Notes: generated by a model not told the origin, from the letters alone. A stretch of DNA of 54,047 nucleotides from DASSUW01 sp036520135 (GCA_036520135.1 DATDKF010000110.1:1-54047); one strand, 5' to 3'. Counted from the stretch's first letter, positions 41,920-50,441 are shown. Program-made: numbers and translations.

Positions 41920-43043
41920 TCAGCGCGCCGCGACGGCGGCGTCACCACTGCGGCAGAGCATGTCGAGCCTGCGCAAGTCCGCCTCCCAGTTGTATCGCTC
42001 GGCGATCGCTCGCCGCCCCTTCCGACCGAGCCGGCGGGCCCGCTCCGGGTCCTCGCTCACGTCCGGATTGCGTCGGCGATTGCTTGAGGGTTGCGTGGGT
42101 CGACCGCGATCCCGCAGTCGGCGCCTCCGACGATCTCGGCCCGCAGCGGGAAGTCCGAGCACACGACCGGTAGCCCGCGCCATGTATTCGAACATCTTCG
42201 TCGGGTAAGCGTCGACGTAGTTGGGCGTCGGGTGGTTCAGCACGATGCCGGCCCGCGCGCGCGTCATCGCCTGCACAACGTCGGCGCGCGGGACTTGGCC
42301 GAGGTAGCGCACGCGCCGCCAGCCGGGCATGGCGGCGATCTCTCGCTCGAGCGCGGGCGGATGGAATGTGCCGGCGATGGTGCCGGTCATGCCAGGCGGC
42401 AGGAGGGCGAACGCCTGCGCCATCTCGCGGGCGCCCTGGACCTCCATGAGCCCTCCGGCGTAGACGAACGCTTCGGCCCGCTCGGCGAGCGGCGCGCCCT
42501 CGCCGTCGGGCTGCGCGAACGACGCCTCCGGGAAGTTCTGTACGACCGCGGTCTTGCCGGGCGGGACTTGCGGGCGACGGTCGGCGTCGCGGCCACGATG
42601 CCGTCGACGAGCTGTGCGCCGACCCGCTCGACGAGCATGACCGCCCGCGAGACGAGCGGCCGCGCCCACCGCGGGATCCACGGCTTGCTGAGAATCTGCT
42701 TCGGGACGTCCTCATGGACGTCATAGACCACGTGCGCGCCACGCAGGCGCAGCACCGCCCCGACCCAGAGCAGCTCCGGGTGGTGGAAGTGGTACAGGTC
42801 GGCTCGCTCACGCGCGGCGGCGCGCCGGATCCTCCAGCACACGCGCGTCATGCGGTCGAACCGCCCGCGGGGGCGGTCAACCGGCATGATTCGCACGCCG
42901 TCGCGGACCTCCGCGCGGTCGTCACAGACGATCAGGCCGACGTCGTTGCCAACCCCCGCAACGCTCTTGCACTGCCTGCGGAAGATCCGGGGATCGTCGG
43001 CGGCGTGCGCCGACGTCAGGTGACGAATCGTCCGCGGGGCCAA
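41920..43043 (-). pseudogene. glycosyltransferase family 4 pseudogene (three frameshifts)
   Basis: From ATG at 43043 the frame reads RTIRHLTSAHAADDPRIFRR, DLYHFHHPELLWVGAVLRLR and YDVHEDVPKQILSKPW, but the coherent protein then crosses frames three times. Near 42565, VARK switches to PPGKTAVVQNFPEASF (one base missing). Near 42178, KMFEYMAR switches to GLPVVCSDFPLRAEIVGGAD (about two bases missing). Near 42062, ADAIRT meets a stop and SEDPERARRLGRKGRRA continues in the earlier frame (one base missing). Intact, it would resemble the enzyme at 47040. Three indels in one gene argue for real decay, although sequencing error must be excluded. Confidence 0.8.
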
Positions 43044-43078
43044 GTCGCCATTCTCTCGTGCCGGGCGGCCACCGCGCC

Positions 43079-44413
43079 CTAGCTTCCTGCGACGGCCGCC
43101 ACCAGCTCCTCATACCAGCGCTGCTCGCGGCGGCTGCGCAGCATCGTGTTGTTGTGCCAGAGGATCCCGAGGCGGCCGTTGTAGCGGCGGCATTGCCGTG
43201 CGATCTCCAGCACTGCCGCCTCAGCGCGGTCCGTCGTCAGCGCCATTGCGGTAGCCAGCGTGACGTCCATGACTTGGAACGGCATTTCGCGCAGCCGCAG
43301 GGGCCGGCGCGCCTGCAGGTCGAAGACGCGGTAGGGACGGCACGTCCCGGTGCGGAATCCGATCGCGTCGGCATAGCCGAGCGTGCTGTCGTAGGCCAGT
43401 CCGGCGAGCTCCCAGTTGCGCCAGGTGTCGGGGTTCGCCCAGCGGAGGAAGTGCTGTCTTCCACCCCACTCGTCCTGACGTACGCCTTCGCCCTCGGCGA
43501 CGCGCAACAGGCGAACGAACTCCTCCCGCGTGCGCGCGGCGTCGCGATAGGTGCAGAAGCTCGTGTGGAGCCCGACCTCGTGCCCGCGCCGGCCGATATG
43601 GCCGACCAGCCGGGCGACGCACGGATGCTCGAACAGGTACGTGCCGTCGCGCGGGCGCTGATCGCGATAGGCCAGGAAGTAGAAGGCGCTCCGCAGGCCG
43701 TGGCGCTCACTGACGTCCATCAGGAAGTCGAACGTGTTGTGGGGATCGAGACGACGATCGCCTGCGAGCGAGCGCACACGCCGGACCGCGAGCCGCGGGT
43801 CGCGCCGTCGCACGAGGTCCCCGACCAGCTGGCGCGCAACGTCGCGCGGGCCGTGTTCGAGCGTCGCGAACGGATCGTCGATGTCGTGCGTAACGAACAC
43901 GTCGAACGTGTGCGCCCGCCGCCGCAGCCGCGGCCACGTCCGCTCCAGGGCCTGCCATAGCAGCTCGACATAGGCGTCGACGATCGGCGTGCCGAGCAAA
44001 CCGGCACGGCCGGCGATCGAGGCCGATGCCGGGAAGCGTCCGTAGCGATCCCGATCCGCGATCACCAGCTCCTCGTAGCGCGTGAGCATGAAGAACGCGC
44101 TGCCGAACACGTCGACCGCGAGCCGGCCGACTTCGGGCGCCGGCGGCGACGCGTACAGGACCGCCAGGCCGTCGGACGCGCTCACGCGGGGAAGCGAGGC
44201 GTCCGTCAGCCAATCCTGGCTGCGGGTGGCGAAGAGCACGTCGGATATCAGCACGCAGGCCCCGGCCGGTTCGTCGGCCAGGGTGATACGAACGTCCGGG
44301 CGATCGACCGTACGCAGCTCCCACTCCAACCCGAGCCAGTCGCCGAGGACAACGTCGAGGATGTACCGTCGCTCGGGCTCGTAGGTGGCCGGTGCCTCGA
44401 CGAGCAGCGTCAC
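43079..44413 (-). CDS. polysaccharide deacetylase-like (NodB) protein with N-terminal domain (copy 2)
   Basis: 444 aa; GTG at 44413 overlaps the PAP2 stop (GTGA). The N-terminal 130 residues include RYILDVVLGDWLGLEWELRT and GSAFFMLTRYEELVIADRDR, as seen in DUF7033-like regions fused to deacetylases. The NodB-like part has FDVFVTHDIDDPFATLEHGP (D-D motif), GHEVGLHTSFCTY (His motif) and a late region with GLAYDSTLGYADAIGFRTGT. It probably modifies a sugar of the polymer precursor or is a catalytically altered relative. Coupled with PAP2 and FemAB-like genes upstream. Confidence 0.85.
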   Translation of the reverse strand: MTLLVEAPATYEPERRYILDVVLGDWLGLEWELRTVDRPDVRITLADEPAGACVLISDVLFATRSQDWLTDASLPRVSASDGLAVLYASPPAPEVGRLAVDVFGSAFFMLTRYEELVIADRDRYGRFPASASIAGRAGLLGTPIVDAYVELLWQALERTWPRLRRRAHTFDVFVTHDIDDPFATLEHGPRDVARQLVGDLVRRRDPRLAVRRVRSLAGDRRLDPHNTFDFLMDVSERHGLRSAFYFLAYRDQRPRDGTYLFEHPCVARLVGHIGRRGHEVGLHTSFCTYRDAARTREEFVRLLRVAEGEGVRQDEWGGRQHFLRWANPDTWRNWELAGLAYDSTLGYADAIGFRTGTCRPYRVFDLQARRPLRLREMPFQVMDVTLATAMALTTDRAEAAVLEIARQCRRYNGRLGILWHNNTMLRSRREQRWYEELVAAVAGS

Positions 44414-45261
44414 CCGTCGGCCTCCGACGCCGCCACGACCGTCGTCACGAGGAGCGCCGCCGCGAGCGCGGCGATGACCACTGCGCCGCCGACGGTCATC
44501 GCGCGGTCGGCCGCGTCGAGCGGTACCCGGCCCGACGCCACGCCGACCAGCGCGCCCGCGACCAGTGCGCCCACGCCTGCGGCCGCCACCAGCCATCCGA
44601 GCAGCGGCGGCCGCCGCCCGACCCTGCGCTCTGCCACCTCGAGTCGCGCCAGCACCGCCAGGGCCATCGAGACCCAGAGCCCGGCGACCAGCAGCCCGCC
44701 GACCACGTCCGACGGGTAGTGCCAGACGAGGGCCAGCGTGGCGTACGCGATACTGATCGTGAATCCGCAGGCGAGCAGCGCCGTCGCCGCGCGCCAGGCT
44801 GGCGGGGCGACGACCACCGCGCACAGGGCGAGCGTCATCGCCGCCGTCGTGTGCCCGCTCGGCCAGCCGTGCTGCATCGAGTCGCCGAACAGCCAGTCCG
44901 CGTAGCGCGGCTGGCCGAGTATGTGCTTGAGCGTCAGCGTCGTCAGACCGGTGCCCACGAGCACAACGGCGATCGCCGCGGCGCGTGCCGTGCGGCGGCG
45001 GACGAGCGCGACCCCGATACATGCCGTGCCGATGAGCGCGTACGGCACCGGGTCGACGAGGCGCGCGGTGATCCTGAGTTCCGATTCGACGCGCGCACCG
45101 TAGAGCCCGGTGAAGCCGTGCAGCATCGCGGCGTCGCGGTCGTGTACGGCCGGAAGCGCAAACACTGCGGCACCGACCGTCACGAGGCCGAGCCCGCACG
45201 CCAGGGCGGCCGCGCCTGGGAGCGCGCCGCGCCGGTCGATGAGCGGCGCGGACTTAGCCAC
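44410..45261 (-). CDS. PAP2-family lipid/undecaprenyl-diphosphate phosphatase-like membrane protein
   Basis: 283 aa from ATG at 45261. The three PAP2 motifs occur: LTLKHILGQPRY (C1), GWPSGHTTAAMT (C2) and LVWHYPSDVVGG (C3), among about six transmembrane helices. Such proteins remove phosphate from lipid pyrophosphates at the membrane. In this locus, recycling of the undecaprenyl carrier is the likely role. It overlaps the FemAB-like gene by 8 bp and the deacetylase-like gene by 4 bp, so all belong to one operon. Confidence 0.9.
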   Translation of the reverse strand: MAKSAPLIDRRGALPGAAALACGLGLVTVGAAVFALPAVHDRDAAMLHGFTGLYGARVESELRITARLVDPVPYALIGTACIGVALVRRRTARAAAIAVVLVGTGLTTLTLKHILGQPRYADWLFGDSMQHGWPSGHTTAAMTLALCAVVVAPPAWRAATALLACGFTISIAYATLALVWHYPSDVVGGLLVAGLWVSMALAVLARLEVAERRVGRRPPLLGWLVAAAGVGALVAGALVGVASGRVPLDAADRAMTVGGAVVIAALAAALLVTTVVAASEADG

Positions 45262-46231
45262 GGCGGCGGCGACGCAGGCGACCGGCCGCCTGGCGGGCGG
45301 ACCAGGCGGCGAGCGCCGGCTTCGCCCGGGCGCTGGCCTTCGTGACGACGAAGTACGGGAGCTGCCGACCCCCGAAGCCCCGGAAGTAATGCTCGACGGA
45401 CTGAATCACGGACCCTTCGAAGTCAAACGTGCGCGAGACCTGTGACGCGAGACGGATCGCCTCCCAGTACAGCACGGTGTTCGCGCCGTCCGTCTGCAGT
45501 TCGCTGTCACGCGCACTGATGAGCGCATACAGGACACGTTCGTCCCAGACGACATACAGGACCGCACGAAGGCGGCCCTGGGCGTCCGCGGCACCGAGGA
45601 TCCGCCGCGCTCCGTGCGCGACGCACGCCGCGTCGAGCCGTCGGACGAGCTCCTGACTGTATGGCAGCCGTCGGCCCTGGCGCGCATACGTCTGCGCATC
45701 GAGCCGGAGCAGCGTCTCGAGTGGGCAGTCGTCGACGACCTCCACCGTGCGGAGTCCTCTCCGCAGGTTGCGCCGGACATGCTCCTGAAACTCGCTCTGC
45801 ACGCGGTCGAGGTCCGTCAGATCCTCGATCCGATACGAGTACCGCACCGTCGCGTCGAACCCCGCCCAGTAGAAGGGCAGCCAGTTGGTCAAGGTCGTCG
45901 AGAAGCTCTGGCGGAAGATGTCGAACGGTGGCAGCAGCTCGATCAGCTCAGCGACTAGCTTCTTCTGGTTCTCGAGGCGGCGCGCGTACTTGCCGTCGCT
46001 CTCGGCGAGCCAGGGTCCGAGCGTCTGTGTCAGCGGCGGCTGGACGATCGTGCTCAGGCCGAACCGGCGGCGATGCGCGTACGGCAAACGCGCGACCACC
46101 TCGCCGCCCCGCCTGACGACGACCTCGCTCCAGGCGCCCGGGGCGACCGCGTCGAGCCACCATGGCTGTTCGAAGACGGAGTTGACCGTCCTCACGCCCG
46201 GGCGACGTGTCAGCGTCTCAGGCTCCGCCAC
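45254..46231 (-). CDS. FemAB/GNAT-like acyltransferase (copy 2)
   Basis: 325 aa; GTG at 46231 follows GGAAAGGACAAGAC and yields VAEPETLTRRPGVRTVNSVF. The FemAB/GNAT family pattern: EQPWWLDAVAPGAWSEVVVR, LPYAHRRRFGLSTIVQPPLT, FQEHVRRNLRRGLRTVEVVD (RR-R element), VLYALISARDSELQTDGANT then VLYWEAIRLASQVSRTFDFE, and SVEHYFRGFGGRQLPYFVVT at the end. It could transfer an acyl or aminoacyl group to the polymer precursor. It is overlapped by 22 bp by the proline-dehydrogenase-like gene, which is unusual and implies tight coupling. Confidence 0.85.
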   Translation of the reverse strand: MAEPETLTRRPGVRTVNSVFEQPWWLDAVAPGAWSEVVVRRGGEVVARLPYAHRRRFGLSTIVQPPLTQTLGPWLAESDGKYARRLENQKKLVAELIELLPPFDIFRQSFSTTLTNWLPFYWAGFDATVRYSYRIEDLTDLDRVQSEFQEHVRRNLRRGLRTVEVVDDCPLETLLRLDAQTYARQGRRLPYSQELVRRLDAACVAHGARRILGAADAQGRLRAVLYVVWDERVLYALISARDSELQTDGANTVLYWEAIRLASQVSRTFDFEGSVIQSVEHYFRGFGGRQLPYFVVTKASARAKPALAAWSARQAAGRLRRRRRG

Positions 46232-47043
46232 GTCTTGTCCTTTCCGAGCAGCAAGTCCTGGATGAGCCACCAGGCCACGGCAGGGTTCGCGCGCACGTCG
46301 GCGACCCCGTAGGGCGCCGCCGCGCGGCCGTAGGGCACGTAGACGCGAATCGGCACGCCAAGTCTCCGCGCGGTCGCCGTGGGGCCGCGGAACGGCAGGC
46401 CGAGGAACAGCTCCGCCGTACACGACGTGCCGGCGGCGGTCAGGCGATGCAGCGAGCTTTCAAGCAGCGCGACGTCGTGCGTCGCTACGCCGACGCCATC
46501 CTGGTGACCGCGGAGCCGTGCGACCACGCGCCGGAACCCTTCGCCCCCGTCGGTCGCGCCCGTCCACTGGCCCTTGACGACGCGGACGCGAAGGCCCAGC
46601 CGCGCGGCGTGCGCGGCGTCGTCGACGCTGCGCGGCCAGGCACCCGGGAGCGTCGTGCCGATCCGGCCCGCGCGGGGAGCGCTTTCAATCAGGCGCCAGG
46701 TCGCGTCGACCGTCTCGGGTGCCAGCGCGTCGATGTGCAGGGCGCACCGGGTCTGCGCGGCGGCCGCGTCGAGCTCGGCGAAGAGGCTGGGGTCGAACTC
46801 GAGCGTCGACAGCTTCACCGATACGTGGCCGTCGAGCCCCGCCCCGGCGAGCTGCTCGAAGGCCGCCAGGTGCGCATCGGCGACCGAGCGTGCGGATTCC
46901 CCGGGCATCGCCGTGTAGCCGAGCGTGCACGCGAGCCCCTCGCGTTCCAGCCTGCGGCAGAGGGCGAGCGCGGCGTCGAGCGTCGGCCCGGCGCCATACG
47001 CGGATGCCCGCCGCTGCCGCAGTGGATCGATGAGGCTCATCAT
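46210..47043 (-). CDS. proline-dehydrogenase-family protein in the polysaccharide locus
   Basis: 277 aa from ATG at 47043. TIM-barrel PRODH features: YTAMPGESARSVADAHLAAF, GHVSVKLSTLEFDPSLFAEL, LHIDALAPETVDATWRLIES and RVRVVKGQWTG (FAD-contacting region), then the C-terminal RVYVPYGRAAAPYGVADVRA and WWLIQDLLLGKDKTW block. Known PRODH enzymes oxidise proline to 1-pyrroline-5-carboxylate with FAD. Here it is in an operon with a glycosyltransferase and a FemAB-like acyltransferase, so a role in making or consuming a proline-derived decoration is possible (inference). Confidence 0.85.
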   Translation of the reverse strand: MMSLIDPLRQRRASAYGAGPTLDAALALCRRLEREGLACTLGYTAMPGESARSVADAHLAAFEQLAGAGLDGHVSVKLSTLEFDPSLFAELDAAAAQTRCALHIDALAPETVDATWRLIESAPRAGRIGTTLPGAWPRSVDDAAHAARLGLRVRVVKGQWTGATDGGEGFRRVVARLRGHQDGVGVATHDVALLESSLHRLTAAGTSCTAELFLGLPFRGPTATARRLGVPIRVYVPYGRAAAPYGVADVRANPAVAWWLIQDLLLGKDKTWRSLRR

Positions 47044-48143
47044 GCACTAAGGAGGTCGCCGTACAGCCGGAGGAGCGCGTCCGCCTGGCTCTGCCACGAA
47101 TAGTGCCGCTCCGCCGCGAGCCGCGCACGCTGCCCCATCGCTCGCGCGCGGTCGTCGTCGTCGAGGATCGCGGTGATCGCCTCCGCGAGCCGGTGCGGCG
47201 AGTCGGCCGGGACGCACAGCCCGCAGCCGTGGGCGTCGAGCAGTGCCCGCCACAGGGGGACGTCGGTCGCGACCACGGGTAGCCCCGCCGCCAGGTACTC
47301 GAACAGCTTGACGGGATACGCCACGCGGTAGTTGGGTATCGGGCGCAGCGGGATCACGCCGACCCTTGCCCGGGTCAGCAGCTCCGGCACCTGCTCCGGC
47401 GCGACCCGCCCGAGGTAGCGAACATGCGGCCAACCCGCCGATCGCTCGAGCTCGCGCCGTAGCTCAGGCGGAGAGATCGTGCCCGCGAGGCAGAGCTCCG
47501 CGTCGGTGTGCGCCATCGCGTCGACCAGTGCCTGGACGCCCCGTACGCGAGTGATCCCCCCGACGTAGCAGGCGACCCGCCCGCGATCGGCCCAGGCCGT
47601 AGCGGCGACCCCATCGTCCAGTCGCGGGTAGTTCGCGACGAGCACGGCGTTCGGCTGGCGCGGCGACAGGCGCGCGAGCGCAGCGAGGCTCGGCGTCACG
47701 ACGGCGTCGATCCGCGCAACGCAGGCCGCCTCGAGCCGGGCGACGCTGCGCGCGACCAGCGCGCGCGACGGTCCCGGGAGCCAGTCCTTGTAGCGGATCT
47801 GGGTAAGCACGTCCTCGTGCGCGTCGTACACGACCCGCTTGCCCGCGCGGGCAAGCCGCGTCCCGTACGGCAGGAAGTCGGGATCATGGAAGTGGTAGAG
47901 ATCGGCGTCGACGGCGACCGCCGCTCGGTACGCCGCCTGGGGGCGCCGGAGCGTGCGCTCGAGCCGGTTGCGCACCGGCACGCGAAACCCCACGACCGAG
48001 ACACCGCGAATCGTCGTCCGCTCGGTGTCGGGCGCGATCAGCGTGACGTCGTAGCCGGCTTCGCGCAGCGAGACGCACTCCTTGTGGAGGATGCGATGAT
48101 CATCCGGCGGGTGCACCGTCGTGATGTGGCACACCCGGCTCAT
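47040..48143 (-). CDS. GT4-family glycosyltransferase
   Basis: 367 aa from ATG at 48143. GT-B features: SRVCHITTVHPPDDHRILHK, DADLYHFHDPDFLPYGTRLA, RVVYDAHEDVLTQIRYKDWL, AVLVANYPRLDDGV, VACYVGGITRVRGVQALVDA and VAYPVKLFEYLAAGLPVVAT (donor site with E-x(7)-E-like pattern at VKLFEYLAAGLP). It heads a probable operon running down to 43079. The start is 1 bp from the first copy of a 54-bp duplication and divergent from the phosphoesterase. The frameshifted relative at 41920 shares the same plan. Confidence 0.9.
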   Translation of the reverse strand: MSRVCHITTVHPPDDHRILHKECVSLREAGYDVTLIAPDTERTTIRGVSVVGFRVPVRNRLERTLRRPQAAYRAAVAVDADLYHFHDPDFLPYGTRLARAGKRVVYDAHEDVLTQIRYKDWLPGPSRALVARSVARLEAACVARIDAVVTPSLAALARLSPRQPNAVLVANYPRLDDGVAATAWADRGRVACYVGGITRVRGVQALVDAMAHTDAELCLAGTISPPELRRELERSAGWPHVRYLGRVAPEQVPELLTRARVGVIPLRPIPNYRVAYPVKLFEYLAAGLPVVATDVPLWRALLDAHGCGLCVPADSPHRLAEAITAILDDDDRARAMGQRARLAAERHYSWQSQADALLRLYGDLLSA

Positions 48144-48251
48144 CGGACATCTCTCAGGATCAACCTGAGGTTGAGATAATGCGCTACGGGGTTATCGCGG
48201 ACATCTCTCAGGATCAACTTGAGGTTGAGATAATGCGCTACGGGGTTATCG
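48144..48251. repeat. 54-bp tandem duplication spanning a promoter/start region
   Basis: Copy 1 is 48144-48197, copy 2 is 48198-48251; they differ at one base (CAACCTGAGG versus CAACTTGAGG). Each copy contains a ribosome-binding region, ATG and the first six codons of the phosphoesterase (ATG at 48179 and 48233), in the same frame because 54 is a multiple of three. Each also carries the palindrome-like TCAACCTGAGGTTGA (perfect in copy 1, one mismatch in copy 2) and CTCAGG-ATCAA-CCTGAG. It lies between two divergent genes. Confidence 0.9.
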
Positions 48252-49003
48252 CGGACGTTCACGCGAACGCGCACGCGCTCGACGCGGCGCTCGCCTTCCT
48301 CGCGACCCAGGAGCTCGACGGCTACCTCTGCGCCGGCGACCTGGTCGGCTACGGGCCGCTGCCCAACGAGTGCGTCCGCCGCGTGCTCGCGCTTCCCGGG
48401 CGCTGTGTGGCCGGTAATCACGACCTGATCGCGCTCGGCCGCTTGAGCGACGAGCGCTGCATCCCGCTCGCTCAGGCCAGCCTGCGCTGGACGCGGGGAG
48501 TGCTCGAGGATGACGTGCGCGCGCTCCTGGCCGGGCTCCCGCTCGGCGTTACGGTCGATGGCATCGCGCTGCGTCACGGCTCGATCGCCGATCCGCAGGA
48601 GTACGTGGTGACGATGCGCCAGGCGGGTGCTTGCCTCGAGCAGCTCGCCGCCCTCACACCGCCGGCCGGCGTGCTCATCGTCGGCCATACCCACCGGCCG
48701 ATGGCCGTGACGCGCCACGGCAGCGCGCTGCCGCACTCGAGCACCGGCGAGGTGCGACTGCCCGCCGACGAGCCGATCCTGCTCAACCCGGGCGCGGTCG
48801 GCCAGTCCCGGACCGCCGACCTGCGTGCCCGCTTCATGGTCCTCGACACGAAGGCGCGCGTCGCCAGCTTCCACGGGCTCGAGTACGACCTCGACGCATG
48901 CCGCGAGGCGCTGCGCGAGCGAGGGCTGCCGGTCAAATCCTGTAAGGTGCGCCCCTCGCGCTGGCGCGCCGTTGCGGCGCGCCTGCGGCGGCCGCTGTCG
49001 TGA
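48233..49003 (+). CDS. calcineurin-like metallophosphoesterase (paralogue B)
   Basis: 256 aa from ATG at 48233. The upstream ATG at 48179 is a product of the tandem duplication and would add MRYGVIADISQDQLEVEI before the normal start. All metal motifs are present: VIADVHANAHAL, CAGDLVGYGPLPNECV, VAGNHDLIALGRL, LRHGSIADPQEY and LIVGHTHRPMAV, plus LLNPGAVGQSR. It is about as long as paralogue A (39102-39899) and similar in every block. Its 3' 430 bp overlap the antisense extension of the sugar-transferase frame. Confidence 0.88.
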   Translation: MRYGVIADVHANAHALDAALAFLATQELDGYLCAGDLVGYGPLPNECVRRVLALPGRCVAGNHDLIALGRLSDERCIPLAQASLRWTRGVLEDDVRALLAGLPLGVTVDGIALRHGSIADPQEYVVTMRQAGACLEQLAALTPPAGVLIVGHTHRPMAVTRHGSALPHSSTGEVRLPADEPILLNPGAVGQSRTADLRARFMVLDTKARVASFHGLEYDLDACREALRERGLPVKSCKVRPSRWRAVAARLRRPLS

Positions 49004-49644
49004 CGGTGGCGCCACGTCAGGTCGCCGGTCCGGCGATCCACCGCCACCGGCCGCCTGAACACGAGCGTCAGGATGGTCGCGCACAGGATCCGCAGGTCCC
49101 GGCGGATGCTTGGACGGGTCGCGTACAGCCGGTCGAGCCCGACCTTCTGCGGCAGCAGACAGACCAGGTAATGGCGCTCGGGATCGACCGGGTCCAGTAT
49201 CGCGCCCTCCTGCGCGAAAGCGAGCTGCGTGTACCCGGTGATTCCGGGTCGCACGCTGAGGATCAGCTCGTAGTCGGGGGCGTACCGACACACGCAATCG
49301 GGTGACTCCGGGCGTGGACCGACCAAGCTCATCTCGCCGCGCAGCACGTGCCACAGCTGCGGTAGCTCGTCGAGCTTGGTCCGTGCCAGCCACGCGCCGA
49401 CGCGCGTCAGCCGCTCGTCCTCGGCGAGCGTCAGCCACGCCCCCGCGGCGTCGACGTGCATCTTGCGGAACTTGAGCATCCGCAGCGGCCGGCCGCGGAA
49501 CCCGGCGCGCGCCGCGCGATAGAACACCGGGCCCCGCGAATCCACGACGATCAGCAGCGCGATCAGCAGGAACAGCGGCGCGAGCAGGGCCAGCGCGAGC
49601 GCGGCGACCACGATGTCGAGGCTCCGCTTGGCCGCCGCGGTCAC
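48574..49644 (-). CDS. undecaprenyl-phosphate sugar phosphotransferase (monotopic PGT), with odd antisense tail
   Basis: 356 aa as an open frame; GTG at 49644 overlaps the nucleotidyltransferase stop (GTGA). The core is typical: KRSLDIVVAALALALLAPLF (re-entrant helix), FYRAARAGFRGRPLRMLKFR then KM, ARTKLDELPQLWHVLRGEMS then LVGPRPES, and LILSVRPGITGYTQLAF. It attaches the first sugar-1-phosphate to undecaprenyl phosphate. The family usually ends about 210-230 residues in, near DRRTGDL; here no stop is met until 48574, deep in the opposite-strand phosphoesterase. A +1 shift would give TGA just after GDL. The last about 130 residues are therefore doubtful. Confidence 0.85.
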   Translation of the reverse strand: MTAAAKRSLDIVVAALALALLAPLFLLIALLIVVDSRGPVFYRAARAGFRGRPLRMLKFRKMHVDAAGAWLTLAEDERLTRVGAWLARTKLDELPQLWHVLRGEMSLVGPRPESPDCVCRYAPDYELILSVRPGITGYTQLAFAQEGAILDPVDPERHYLVCLLPQKVGLDRLYATRPSIRRDLRILCATILTLVFRRPVAVDRRTGDLTWRHRHDSGRRRRAATARQREGRTLQDLTGSPRSRSASRHASRSYSSPWKLATRAFVSRTMKRARRSAVRDWPTAPGLSRIGSSAGSRTSPVLECGSALPWRVTAIGRWVWPTMSTPAGGVRAASCSRQAPAWRIVTTYSCGSAIEP

Positions 49645-50441
49645 CGCGTTCGCCTCTCTGCGCCGGCATAGTTGACAGCGCCGTTGGAGCTCCCCGGCTG
49701 CATCGCCGCGAAGATGTCGTGCGGCGGCAGCGCGAGCGGCTCGATCCCGTACTTCTCGGGAAACCGCTCCACGTCCGCGGCGGCCCGTTCGTACTCGCCG
49801 ACCGTGCCGATGTCGTACCAGTCCGCGTCGCTCTCGTAGGCGGCGACACGCTCGCCGGCCTCGAGCAGGGCCAGCACGAGGTCCGGTACCTGCGATGGGC
49901 CCTGCGGCAGGTAGCGGAGCGCCCGCTCGTCGAGGACGTAGATCCCCATGCTCGCCTGGAAGAGCATCGTCGGCTTCTCCGTGTACGCACGGACCAGGCC
50001 GTCCTTGCATTCGATGACGCCGAGGTCGACGTCCACGCGCTGGCTATGGATCGCCACGGTCAGCGCCGCCTCGCGCTCGAGGTGGTACTCGACGAGCATC
50101 TGGTAGTCGAGCGTCGTGAGCACGTCCCCGTTCATCGCGATGAACGTGCCTTCCAGGTCCGGCACGCCGGCCAGGGCGCCGGCTGTACCGAGCGGCTCGG
50201 TCTCCCAGTGGAATTCGAGCCGCACGTCGCGAGGCAGCTCCGCGTGTGCGAGATACACGCAGATCAGCTGCCCGAGATGGCTGACACAAAGGTCGATGCG
50301 GCGGACGCCCGCCCTGACCACCGACCGGATGATGTGCTCGAGTACGGGCCGGTCGCCGATCGGTACCAGCGGTTTCGGGATGATCGTCGTGTACGGACGC
50401 AGGCGCGTGCCGAGCCCTCCGGCGAGGATGACGGCTCTCAT
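49641..50441 (-). CDS. sugar-1-phosphate nucleotidyltransferase
   Basis: 266 aa from ATG at 50441. N-terminal MRAVILAGGLGTRLRPYT and PKPLVPIGDRPVLEHI are the NTP-binding and metal-binding signatures of glucose-1-phosphate thymidylyltransferase/mannose-1-phosphate guanylyltransferase-like enzymes; FIAMNGDVLTTLDYQ has the Asp that binds metal, and KPTMLFQASMGIYVLD and ADWYDIGTVGEYERA complete the fold. It makes an NDP-sugar donor for the locus. Specificity for GDP-, dTDP- or other sugars cannot be read. Confidence 0.92.
   Translation of the reverse strand: MRAVILAGGLGTRLRPYTTIIPKPLVPIGDRPVLEHIIRSVVRAGVRRIDLCVSHLGQLICVYLAHAELPRDVRLEFHWETEPLGTAGALAGVPDLEGTFIAMNGDVLTTLDYQMLVEYHLEREAALTVAIHSQRVDVDLGVIECKDGLVRAYTEKPTMLFQASMGIYVLDERALRYLPQGPSQVPDLVLALLEAGERVAAYESDADWYDIGTVGEYERAAADVERFPEKYGIEPLALPPHDIFAAMQPGSSNGAVNYAGAERRTR

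Noticed and set aside
42565..42569. Treating the glycosyltransferase frameshifts purely as sequencing error
   Set aside because: Three separate indels, only one clearly in a short run, point to decay; but raw reads are needed, so the claim stays moderate.
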